DNA from: Candidatus Peregrinibacteria bacterium
Lineage (GTDB): Bacteria; Patescibacteriota; Gracilibacteria; Peribacterales; Peribacteraceae
Reading direction: 5' to 3'
Length of the DNA: 64,000 nt
Assembly: GCA_016186175.1 (NCBI GenBank)
Contig: JACPMB010000009.1
Location: 62,001-126,000, forward strand
Below the pieces are notes generated by a model that had not been told where the DNA came from, made no database searches, and saw only the letters and a list, made by a program, of their open reading frames with translations. This document shows, in pieces, positions 34,289-42,149 of this stretch (position 1 is its first letter; every line of letters starts with the position of its first letter). Position numbers and translations under genes: made by a program.

Positions 34289-37200
34289 ATGACAAAGCCA
34301 AGCAAGCCCGCCGGCAGTTCGATGCCGGTCGGCAGCGTGTTGATAATTCTGTGTGTGGCGGCAGCGGTGTTTACTCTTACGTCGCGCGCTTTGCGCACAG
34401 CGCAGGCGCCGGTCGCCCAGGCGCCGCCTGCAATCTGCCCAAGCCAATGCGGCCCTCCTGGAACACTCAATTGTTCGCCCGGTTATGGCGAGATGTGCGG
34501 AGGCACGTGCGGCTACGAAAGTTGCTGCCAGTGCGATCCAACATCGCCGTCTCCCGACTGCGCTGAGTCGGGCATCGCGTGTGTGACTGACAGCCAGTGC
34601 TGTTCCGGAATGACATGCGAGAACGGCTTGTGCCATGCCGACGAATGTTCTTGTCACCAATTCGATTATTCCGCCGAAGTGTGCGGACAAAACGCTCAAT
34701 TCTGCAGTTGGTCGTCAAACGGATGTTCGGGAACTCTGCCAACGCGGCCGTTTGACGGCGGCGCGTGCGACGCCAACGCCTGCGTTGATTCCGGAGGAAC
34801 ATGCACCAGCGACATCCAGTGCTGCCCGCCTGCGACATGCGCCCTACCGCCGCCTCTTCCGCCGCCCTGCACGCCGCTCAATGGCGCCTGCAATGTCAAT
34901 GCCGATTGCTGCACGGGGTTGGGATGCACTGGATTGAAGTGCGTCGTTCCAGCGAACGGCTTTTGCGGCGACGGAATTCTGGAACCGTCGGAAGGAGAAA
35001 TGTGCGACGACGGCAACACGGACATCACTGATGGATGCGACGACGATTGCCGGCTGATCAGCGACTGCCCCGACATCATCGTCCCGTACGGGACGATGCA
35101 GAATACCCCGCATTACTTCCCCATCCCCACGGCCCCGAGCGATAACGGCTGCGGCAGCTTCGGAATATGTTTCGATTCGTGCATGGAGGAGGATTCGGAC
35201 GGCGACGGCAGCCCCGACCTGTGCAAATGCGATCAGCCGATGTGCTCGGCAGGCGAATCGTGCCAGTTCGTGCCGGGGATGGGCGAGCCCGCGCAGTGCG
35301 TATTGTGCGGATGCGGCGACGGGATCGTGCAGGAATCAGCCGATGAAGAATGTGACGACGAAAACCTGATTTCTGGCGACGGATGCTCCTCCGCTTGCAA
35401 AAACGAAGGCCAGCCGGCTGGCGTTTGCGTATCCTCTCCACAATGCCTGATCGTCGGCTCCACCTGCGCCAGTTCGTCGCAATGCTGCTCGGGTTTTTGT
35501 TACGGAGGAATTTGCAAGCTTCCGCCTAATCCTCAGCCTTTGTACATTATAAGTGTGGATGATGGCCGTACGACCGTCCAGCCGGGAGAGACGACGGCGT
35601 ACATCATCAGGGTGATGAACGTGTCTGCAGTATCCCCTACGACGCCGATTCAGGTGACATTCGCCGTACCTGTGCAACTCAATCTTAATATGACAAGCGT
35701 CATTGCGAGCGGCGGCTCGTATTCGTTGCCAGGCATAGTCACCTGGTACGGCATTATGCCGGCTCCGGGCTCGCCAATCGCGTTCACCATCGGCGGCTCC
35801 ATCCATCCTTCGGCGCCGTCCGGTGGGATCATCATCGCAATCGCGCAGATCATCGGCGGCCCGGCGGCGTTCGACAACACAGGGATACTGGCGCCTTCTT
35901 CTTCTTCGTCATTTTCATCTACAAACTCCTCCTCTCCTCCACATTCCTCCTCTCCTCCACATTCCTCCTCTCCTCCACATTCCTCCTCTCCTCCACATTC
36001 CTCCTCTCCTCCACATTCCTCCTCTCCCCCGCACTCCTCCTCGCTCGGAATAACGATTACCGATTACCGAAGCACCGTAACAATTCCGCCGCCGCAGCCT
36101 ATGAATTATGACATCGTCGTCACAAATATGTCCGCGGTTTCAGCGTTTGGGATCGTCGTCGGCACGGATCCGCTCAATACATCATTGCTGTCGCCGATCG
36201 CCGTGGGCGGATCGTACAACAACGCGACGCGCGTAGCCTCCTGGACAATACCGTTCATGGCGCCGGGCAGCAGCGTCGTGCGGCGCATTCAGGCCGCAGT
36301 CGGCGCGACGACCGCTGACGGAACGCAGATAGATACCAAGGCGACAATCGTGAGCATGGGCGGAGTTTCCACCGGCGCTCCTTCCGCGACAGATAGCACC
36401 AAGGTAAACGTTATAAGCACGCCTCTCACCGGATGCATCCGGATCATCAAAACAACCTTCGATGAAACGTGCGAACTTTTCCAATTGCCGGCGGATACCG
36501 CGCTGCAGATGTGCGTTCCAATGTCTCCCGTTCCCCAGGCATGGTTCATCTTGACCGACAACATGTCTCCGATTTATTCCACGTCTCCGATTTATTCCAC
36601 GAATGTGCATGGCTACGCCGTAATCTCAGGCCTGCCGCCGGATGAATACGTGATTACGGAGCTCTTTCCGCCGGGTGTTACGCCGGGCATTGCTGAAGTA
36701 TATCAAAATCCCGTTAATCCGGTCTCCGTTTCGGACGGCGAATGTACGGACGTGCGTGTAATCAATATGATAGCCACCCCGCCGTTTTCATCTTCAGCAT
36801 CATCTACAAACTCCTCCTCTCCGCCTCACTCCTCATCCCCTCCGTATTCCTCCTCTCCGCCTCACTCCTCATCCCCTCCGTATTCCTCCTCATCCAGCGA
36901 ACCCTCGGGAACTGCGAAAGAAAACCTGTACTGCGACAGACGGCTTATACAAGCTCCCACAACAGAGGGATACGGAATCCAGTGCTGGCTCCGCGATAAA
37001 ACCAATGCAAATCAGAGTCCGCTATGGGGAACGGTCTTTTTCACTCCGGCCTTCTACAGCATAGAACCGCGCGATGCCTACGGAGTGTTGCCGTACGGGA
37101 ATCCAATACCCAATCCTCCGGATTACAGCGGCGAAAAGTGCGAAACCCGCTGCTGGGAAGCGATGGATTATGGAGCATGTTGCATTGACCCCGATTTGCT

Positions 37201-37336
37201 GGAATCGGAAGACGACCAATGCATGGTGATGACCGTTGAAGAATGCGAAGAAATCGGAGTGGTCCTGGCATTTATGGATTATCATTCAGATTTCTGTTAT
37301 GCGGCGGCCGAAATGGCATGCGATATCACTCCGTAA
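34289..37336 (+). CDS. Cys-rich surface protein with DUF11-like domains and PPHSSS repeats (1015 aa)
   Basis: Anchor helix SVLIILCVAAAVFTLTS near residues 15-33. The N-terminal 350 residues are Cys-rich with several small knots (CVTDSQCCSGMTCENGLC, CNVNADCCTGLGCTGLKC) and three CGDG...EECDD motifs. Two DUF11-like beta domains follow (around residues 415-530 and 585-720), with TTAYIIRVMNVSAV and NYDIVVTNMSAVSAF. They are separated by six or seven PPHSSS repeats (18-bp DNA units). A prealbumin/SdrD-like strand region (GYAVISGLPPDEYVITELFPPG) and a second Pro/Ser linker come next, then a C-terminal Cys module (CIDPDLLESEDDQCMVMTVEEC). Looks like a stalked adhesin or structural protein; no C-terminal anchor seen. 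Confidence 0.8.
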   Translation: MTKPSKPAGSSMPVGSVLIILCVAAAVFTLTSRALRTAQAPVAQAPPAICPSQCGPPGTLNCSPGYGEMCGGTCGYESCCQCDPTSPSPDCAESGIACVTDSQCCSGMTCENGLCHADECSCHQFDYSAEVCGQNAQFCSWSSNGCSGTLPTRPFDGGACDANACVDSGGTCTSDIQCCPPATCALPPPLPPPCTPLNGACNVNADCCTGLGCTGLKCVVPANGFCGDGILEPSEGEMCDDGNTDITDGCDDDCRLISDCPDIIVPYGTMQNTPHYFPIPTAPSDNGCGSFGICFDSCMEEDSDGDGSPDLCKCDQPMCSAGESCQFVPGMGEPAQCVLCGCGDGIVQESADEECDDENLISGDGCSSACKNEGQPAGVCVSSPQCLIVGSTCASSSQCCSGFCYGGICKLPPNPQPLYIISVDDGRTTVQPGETTAYIIRVMNVSAVSPTTPIQVTFAVPVQLNLNMTSVIASGGSYSLPGIVTWYGIMPAPGSPIAFTIGGSIHPSAPSGGIIIAIAQIIGGPAAFDNTGILAPSSSSSFSSTNSSSPPHSSSPPHSSSPPHSSSPPHSSSPPHSSSPPHSSSLGITITDYRSTVTIPPPQPMNYDIVVTNMSAVSAFGIVVGTDPLNTSLLSPIAVGGSYNNATRVASWTIPFMAPGSSVVRRIQAAVGATTADGTQIDTKATIVSMGGVSTGAPSATDSTKVNVISTPLTGCIRIIKTTFDETCELFQLPADTALQMCVPMSPVPQAWFILTDNMSPIYSTSPIYSTNVHGYAVISGLPPDEYVITELFPPGVTPGIAEVYQNPVNPVSVSDGECTDVRVINMIATPPFSSSASSTNSSSPPHSSSPPYSSSPPHSSSPPYSSSSSEPSGTAKENLYCDRRLIQAPTTEGYGIQCWLRDKTNANQSPLWGTVFFTPAFYSIEPRDAYGVLPYGNPIPNPPDYSGEKCETRCWEAMDYGACCIDPDLLESEDDQCMVMTVEECEEIGVVLAFMDYHSDFCYAAAEMACDITP
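35929..36038 (+). repeat. 18-bp tandem repeats encoding PPHSSS
   Basis: Six to seven near-identical copies of a TCCTCCTCTCCTCCACAT unit form a Pro/Ser linker between two beta domains. A shorter variant array (PPHSSS/PPYSSS) occurs at about 36811-36897. Confidence 0.9.
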
Positions 37337-37364
37337 GCGCTAAGCACTAAAAACGATGAGGGCC

Positions 37365-37393
37365 TTGCGCATGAAAAATTGTTTAGCTAGAGT
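37365..37393 (+). promoter_or_regulatory. Probable metK promoter
   Basis: TTGCGC (37365-37370), a 17-nt spacer and TAGAGT (37388-37393) lie just upstream of the SAM riboswitch. The -10 is 4/6 to consensus. Confidence 0.45.
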
Positions 37394-37404
37394 GCCGTCA
37401 CATC

Positions 37405-37520
37405 GTCGCCTATCAAGAGAAGCGTCAATGGGAACTGGCCCGCTCGAGACGCTCCCCAACCTCCGGGAAACCGGAAAGGTGGGACCTCCAGCCCCAGACC
37501 GGGGAGAGATAGCACTCACG
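37405..37520 (+). promoter_or_regulatory. SAM-I-type riboswitch upstream of metK
   Basis: P1 is CTATC (37410-37414) paired with GATAG (37508-37512). The left arm is followed by AAGAGA. Conserved SAM-I core words are present: ACTGGCCC (37434-37441) of the kink-turn region, CCAACC, GGTGGGACCTCCAGC (family GGTGCTAATTCCTGC) and AGAGATAG. A Rho-independent terminator lies immediately downstream, so high SAM should stop transcription before metK. The core is shorter and more GC-rich than the usual Firmicutes examples, so the exact subclass is open. Confidence 0.85.
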
Positions 37521-37523
37521 CAG

Positions 37524-37553
37524 CTCTTCCCCGACGCGGGAAGAGATTTTTTT
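37524..37553 (+). terminator. Riboswitch expression-platform terminator
   Basis: Hairpin CTCTTCCC-CGACGC-GGGAAGAG (37524-37545), then A and seven T. It is a strong intrinsic terminator placed between the SAM riboswitch and metK. Confidence 0.9.
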
Positions 37554-37560
37554 ATCACCG

Positions 37561-37625
37561 TCAACTTTCCACTTTCAACTTTCAACTTTCAACTTTCAAC
37601 TTTCAACTTTCCACTTTCCACTTTT
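37561..37625 (+). repeat. Heptanucleotide tandem repeat in the metK leader
   Basis: About nine copies of a TTTCAAC/TTTCCAC heptamer end directly at the run TTTTTT before the metK ATG. It is pyrimidine-rich and leaves no room for a Shine-Dalgarno. Confidence 0.9.
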
Positions 37626-37627
37626 TT

Positions 37628-38779
37628 ATGTCCCACTTTTTCACATCCGAATCCGTTACAGAAGGCCACCCGGACAAGCTATGCGACCAGATCAGCGACG
37701 CGATTCTCGATGATGCGCTGCGTCAGGACCCCGGCAGTCATGTGGCATGCGAATGTCTGGCTACGACTGGTCTTGTGGTCGTGGCCGGCGAGATGCGCAC
37801 AAAAGGATATATTCCAATCGCCGAAATCGCGCGCAGGACGATCAAAGAAATCGGCTACGACGACGCCATTTACGGATTCGATTATCATGCCTGCGCGGTC
37901 GTAGTAACAGTCGGAGAGCAGAGCGCGGATATCGCGATCGGCGTTGACGGCGATACAAACAAAGAACAGGGCGCCGGAGACCAGGGCTTGATGTTCGGAT
38001 TCGCGTGTGACGAAACGCCGGAACTTATGCCTCTTCCGATTTCTCTCGCTCACGGTTTGACTAAGAAGCTCGCGGAAGTGCGGAAAAAGAACGGATTGAA
38101 TTATCTTCGTCCCGACGGAAAGAGCCAGGTTACCATCCAGTATTCCGACGACGGGCGGCCCGAACGCGTCGAATGTGTCGTGTTGAGCACGCAGCACAGG
38201 GAAGATGTTCCGCACGAGCAAATCTGCAGGGACGTCAAAAATCATGTAATAGCTCCTGTGTGCGGCAGGTATCTCGATTCCAAAACAAAGTTCCACATAA
38301 ACCCGACGGGGCGCTTCGTGATCGGCGGACCCCCGGGCGATTGCGGTCTTACTGGCAGGAAAATAATAGTGGATACCTACGGCGGGTACAGCCGTCACGG
38401 CGGCGGGGCGTTCTCCGGCAAAGATCCGAGCAAAGTTGACCGCAGCGCGGCCTACGCCGCCCGGTGGGTCGCAAAGCACGTCGTCAAGGCCGGGCTGGCG
38501 CGCAAATGCGAAGTGCAGGTTGCTTATGCGATAGGCGTTGCCGCGCCGGTTTCAATTCATGTCGAGACGTTCGGGACCGGCAAAACCGGCGATCGCAAGC
38601 TGGAGCAGGCGATAACTAAAGTTTTCGATCTACGGCCGGCGGCGATCATACGCGATCTGGACCTGCTCAAGCCGCAATATCGCGCACTGGCGGCGTACGG
38701 GCACATGGGGCGCGAAGACCTGGGCGCGCAATGGGAGCGGACGCCGCGCGCTGACGCTTTGCTGAAGGCTGCTGCGTGA
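37628..38779 (+). CDS. metK: S-adenosylmethionine synthetase
   Basis: Makes SAM from methionine and ATP. Motifs: [20 protein letters not shown] at residues 4-23, GEMRTKGYI, the hexapeptide GAGDQG near residue 118, and the P-loop-like [19 protein letters not shown] near residue 260. Length 383 is normal and complete. It is controlled by the SAM riboswitch upstream, giving product feedback. The ATG at 37628 has no Shine-Dalgarno but is fixed by the conserved N-terminus. Confidence 0.97.
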   Translation: MSHFFTSESVTEGHPDKLCDQISDAILDDALRQDPGSHVACECLATTGLVVVAGEMRTKGYIPIAEIARRTIKEIGYDDAIYGFDYHACAVVVTVGEQSADIAIGVDGDTNKEQGAGDQGLMFGFACDETPELMPLPISLAHGLTKKLAEVRKKNGLNYLRPDGKSQVTIQYSDDGRPERVECVVLSTQHREDVPHEQICRDVKNHVIAPVCGRYLDSKTKFHINPTGRFVIGGPPGDCGLTGRKIIVDTYGGYSRHGGGAFSGKDPSKVDRSAAYAARWVAKHVVKAGLARKCEVQVAYAIGVAAPVSIHVETFGTGKTGDRKLEQAITKVFDLRPAAIIRDLDLLKPQYRALAAYGHMGREDLGAQWERTPRADALLKAAA

Positions 38780-38807
38780 ATTATTTTTTCATATTTCCTT
38801 TTTCATT

Positions 38808-39203
38808 ATGAACGTCCAGCTTATAGACAGGCAGAATTACGATCAAGAGCACCCTAATTATCGGTATTCTTTTCTTGCCAAACATGCCGAGGATCCCAAT
38901 TTGCGTGCTGCGCTTATCGCATTCGCGCAGGCATTATTTTGTTCAGCGCAGAACGAACAACAGGGCATGGAGCATATTGAAGCGGTGGCAAAAGGGCTAA
39001 TGCATCTCAACAAAAACAGCTCCCGTGCGGAAGGCCAGGAAGCACTGGTTTCTATGGCGCTTACACAAAGCATGCGGGAAATCCTCGACATGTCCATAGA
39101 GGCTCTGATTCAGCAAAAACTTCACAATGTCGCGACGGAACTGAAAAATATTATGGAAGCGAACGATCACATGGCAAGAAAAGCGCGGCGGCAAACTGCA
39201 TGA
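38808..39203 (+). CDS. Hypothetical helical protein (131 aa)
   Basis: A soluble, mostly alpha-helical protein with no signal peptide or recognised motif. The middle, ALIAFAQALFCSAQNEQQGMEH, and the C-terminal helix, HNVATELKNIMEANDHMARK, suggest a helical bundle. It is 28 nt downstream of metK and overlaps the next gene as ATGA (39200-39203), so it probably shares its transcript. Function unknown. Confidence 0.65.
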   Translation: MNVQLIDRQNYDQEHPNYRYSFLAKHAEDPNLRAALIAFAQALFCSAQNEQQGMEHIEAVAKGLMHLNKNSSRAEGQEALVSMALTQSMREILDMSIEALIQQKLHNVATELKNIMEANDHMARKARRQTA

Positions 39204-39616
39204 TATATTCGTCGCACATGAGCTTTATCGCCGAACTCGGCCCGCAGTACGCCGCGCGCGCGGCAGCAGCAGGGTTACGCCCCGAAGATGTAACCGAGCA
39301 TTTCATTCTCGGCTCCGGACACGGAGGCCAGCGCCGCAACAAGCGGGCGACTGCGGTTCAGCTCCATCACCATCCTTCCGGCGCCGCGGTCAGGTGCTTT
39401 CATATGCGTGACCAGCATCAAAACCGAGTCGCCGCGTGGATGCAGCTGCTGGAGCGCCTGGAAGACTGGAAAAAAGGCGTAGAGCAGGCGTTCAAGCGCG
39501 AAGAGCATGCGGAACGGCAGCGGACGAAGGGGAGATCGGAGGGGCTGAAGAGAGAGATGGTGAAGGGGAAGAAGAAGAGAGGGGAAATCAAAAGGCTGAG
39601 AAAGCAGCAAATATAA
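39200..39616 (+). CDS. GGQ-domain peptide chain release factor-like protein
   Basis: Contains the RF-1 catalytic core: EHFILGSGHGGQRRNKRATAV with GGQ at about residues 42-44, followed by HHPSGAAVRCFHMRDQHQNR. A Lys/Arg-rich C-terminal helix (KREEHAERQRTKGRSEGLKR) follows. At 138 residues it lacks the codon-recognition domains of RF1/RF2, so it resembles ArfB/YaeJ or the mitochondrial C12orf65-type rescue factors, which free stalled ribosomes. The start is ATG 39200 overlapping the previous stop, or ATG 39218 (MSFIAEL). The rescue role is inferred from domain content. Confidence 0.85.
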   Translation: MIYSSHMSFIAELGPQYAARAAAAGLRPEDVTEHFILGSGHGGQRRNKRATAVQLHHHPSGAAVRCFHMRDQHQNRVAAWMQLLERLEDWKKGVEQAFKREEHAERQRTKGRSEGLKREMVKGKKKRGEIKRLRKQQI

Positions 39617-39691
39617 AAACCTCCAAAGGAATCTGCCCTTAAACACAGCGCGCCATTTTTTTTCATGTTCCCTAATGCATTTCATCCGCGG

Positions 39692-42025
39692 CTACCTTAT
39701 TTCAATCTCCGTTCCCGGGTAGTAGTACTTTAAAATCTCCTCCGCGGTTCTTCCCTCCCGCGCCTGGCCGGCCGCTCCGCACCCCGACATTCCGACCCCG
39801 TGTCCGATGAGCGGCGTCCCGGCGCACCATGGGTCGTCTTTCGGCGTAAAAATTTCTGAGAACGGAAAATCTTTCCATCCGGCTTCCTGCGGCGAACGCG
39901 TTTTTCCGTCATCTGCGGAAAAGTATGGGGCGCGGATTGTCTCTCCTTTGTAAGTCAGAACTTTTCCCGCGGTATCGCGAACCGCACGCAGCCACTGCGG
40001 ATTGCTCTGCTCAAAATCATGGCCGCGATATGCCTGGAATCTGGCTGGACTGTCGTCGCCGTCGTATGGCATGCCTGGAAATTTCCGGTGAGCAGGATCG
40101 GCGTAGTAATAAGCGTAGGTTCTGGCGGCGATGGCGAACGCGCGCTGTTTTTCGTAAGATTCTGCGTCCGGTTCCTCCGAAAGTCCCGAAAGATAATCCT
40201 CCATTGGAAGGGCGTTGATCAGCGAAAGACGGCCATCAATGATGCGACATTCCACTCTTCCGCGAAATGTCCGCGTCGAATTGAAATAGCCGGTAACGCG
40301 GACAACGCCGTCAATCGCATCTGTGCGCACCGGCGATCCTTCGCACGAGAGTCCGTCCATGGGCAAGTCCGGCGTCAAAAGGATTCTGATTGCCGGATTA
40401 TCTGTATTGTGAGGCGAAGAAATGCGCGATTGCCTGGCCGCTCCCGCATTCTCCGGCAGCCACATGGCGCCGTTTACTGTATTCAGCAACTGCCGCGTTC
40501 TGGCGGCCCTTCCGGACATTTCAAAAGTGTAATTCAGCGATCCGACCTTAAGAGCCGCAGTTCCGCGATTCATCGGCAGACGCACGCGGATCCTTATTAC
40601 AACTGACTGTCCCTTTTTCACGATTGGAACGGGGATGCGAAGATCTCGGGCGGGCGCAAGGGCGCCCTCTTTGTCCAGCCACACACCAAGCCCTGCGCTC
40701 CGTGTTATCCGCGCGATTCTGGTGTTGTGAGCATATGATTTTCTGGTTGCGCGGAACAATATCGGAATGGAAATTTCCCCTCCAGGTCGCCCCTCGATTA
40801 TCGTCGCCTCCAGATTTGCCAGCCCGTCTTTACCGGTCACGATGCGGCCGTACACCTGTTTCCCGTCGCTTGCGACTTCCGTCGGAGCGGAAATTTCAAT
40901 TTCAGGAAAGACAACCGCGATATTCACATCGCCGGTCATAACATGTTCTCGCACCTGGTCCAGCGCGCTCCACATGGCCAGGCCGGGGCAGTCGGTGGAG
41001 ACCAGCTGCCTGTGTCCAACTATGGCAGGCAGCGCCTTTCCGTGAAATATGACATCGCGCGAAGTGTTGATGCCGTATTTCTGCGCCAGAATGTGCAGAA
41101 GCCACTGCAAACTTTTACCTTGCGCCTGCGTCGGCTGCTCCTTGTCGAAATTGCCCATCATCGCCACGCCAATCGTTCCTACGTTGTTGCAGTACACGTG
41201 CCCGCCAACAACGGAGTCGCCGCCGGCGCGCCCTTCGTATATCCTGCCTTCATCATCAATAACGTAGTGGTAGCCGATATCCCCCCATCCTCTGCTGGCG
41301 GCATGATATTGATAAAGAGCGCGCATGCGTTCGATTCCGGGCCTCGGATCGCCGCTGATCGCCATTGCGGTATGGTGAACAACCAGCAGACGCACTGACG
41401 GCGAATATTCCTGCGGCCAGCGCAAATCCTCTCCGGCGGCGTTCCTGGTAACAGGAGCGCTGGACGTGAATTCCGACGGGTATCTGGCGTACATTTCCTT
41501 GCAGTCGCTCTCGCGCGCGGAAAGCCGCGAGCCATTGTCGCCGTTGTCGCCGATCGCATCGGATTTGACAGTCGACCCGCCGTCGGTCTCCGGGTGGACA
41601 GCAAGCAGCGACTCATCGGCTCCCCACTCCGCGCGCGCGAATATCCGATGCTGATTCGTTCCGGTCGAGGCAACAGCGAATCGCGCGGGAGCGACGGAAA
41701 TTCGGATTGGATGCACGTCTCCGTATGAAATTTTGTTTCTGAATCGTACAGTCGTCGCGCCCGGCGGAAGCATTACAAGATTCGATTCCCGCAGCGCCGG
41801 GTCCTGTTCGTCCTCCGCATGCAGATCCTGCCAGGAGGTCCAGTGACCGCCGTCCCGCGCGCTCACTGCCTGATTTGGCGAATCTGCGGAAATGCGAACG
41901 CTCAGAGCGTCAATTGGAGTTGCGTATCGGTATTCTTGCGCTCTGGCCGGCGCGCCGGCGCCTGCTGCGGACGGCAGCGTCGCCGAAATCATGCACAGAA
42001 TGATCAATGTGGATCGGAAGCGCAT
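39692..42025 (-). CDS. Exported PGRP-type amidase fused to a SpoIID-like domain
   Basis: A probable cell-wall hydrolase. ATG 42025 gives signal peptide MRFRSTLIILCMISATLPSAAG; the upstream frame is not protein-like. Residues about 125-380 are an N-acetylmuramoyl-L-alanine amidase/PGRP domain: RAEWGADESL, zinc ligand His in LLVVHHTAM, GYHYVIDDEGRIYEGR, and the second ligands in GHRQLVSTDCPG. After a beta-rich linker, residues about 560-775 are SpoIID-like: PMEDYLSGLSEEP, RAFAIAARTYAYYY, and LIGHGVGMSGCGAAGQAREG. SpoIID is a lytic transglycosylase that acts on denuded glycan, so one chain may remove stem peptides and then cleave glycan. Length 777. Confidence 0.9.
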   Translation of the reverse strand: MRFRSTLIILCMISATLPSAAGAGAPARAQEYRYATPIDALSVRISADSPNQAVSARDGGHWTSWQDLHAEDEQDPALRESNLVMLPPGATTVRFRNKISYGDVHPIRISVAPARFAVASTGTNQHRIFARAEWGADESLLAVHPETDGGSTVKSDAIGDNGDNGSRLSARESDCKEMYARYPSEFTSSAPVTRNAAGEDLRWPQEYSPSVRLLVVHHTAMAISGDPRPGIERMRALYQYHAASRGWGDIGYHYVIDDEGRIYEGRAGGDSVVGGHVYCNNVGTIGVAMMGNFDKEQPTQAQGKSLQWLLHILAQKYGINTSRDVIFHGKALPAIVGHRQLVSTDCPGLAMWSALDQVREHVMTGDVNIAVVFPEIEISAPTEVASDGKQVYGRIVTGKDGLANLEATIIEGRPGGEISIPILFRATRKSYAHNTRIARITRSAGLGVWLDKEGALAPARDLRIPVPIVKKGQSVVIRIRVRLPMNRGTAALKVGSLNYTFEMSGRAARTRQLLNTVNGAMWLPENAGAARQSRISSPHNTDNPAIRILLTPDLPMDGLSCEGSPVRTDAIDGVVRVTGYFNSTRTFRGRVECRIIDGRLSLINALPMEDYLSGLSEEPDAESYEKQRAFAIAARTYAYYYADPAHRKFPGMPYDGDDSPARFQAYRGHDFEQSNPQWLRAVRDTAGKVLTYKGETIRAPYFSADDGKTRSPQEAGWKDFPFSEIFTPKDDPWCAGTPLIGHGVGMSGCGAAGQAREGRTAEEILKYYYPGTEIEIR

Positions 42026-42032
42026 GAACGGG

Positions 42033-42038
42033 AGTATA
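42033..42038 (-). promoter_or_regulatory. -10 element of the amidase/SpoIID gene, leaderless spacing
   Basis: TATACT on the minus strand ends 7 nt before ATG 42025. No Shine-Dalgarno and no clear -35. Confidence 0.4.
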
Positions 42039-42149
42039 GTGGAGTCAGACGGAAGAAACGCGGCGAATACGGGAACGGCAAACAGAGTTTCGCCGAAGAG
42101 GAACGTCTTTTTGTTGACAGCGGCGCAATGTCTGCAAAGATCATGCACT

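Noticed and set aside
35929..36038. Possible CRISPR-like 18-bp repeats
   Set aside because: In-frame PPHSSS coding repeats without spacers.
37561..37625. Possible CRISPR array in the metK leader
   Set aside because: The units are 7 bp with no spacers and no cas genes nearby; a simple tandem repeat.
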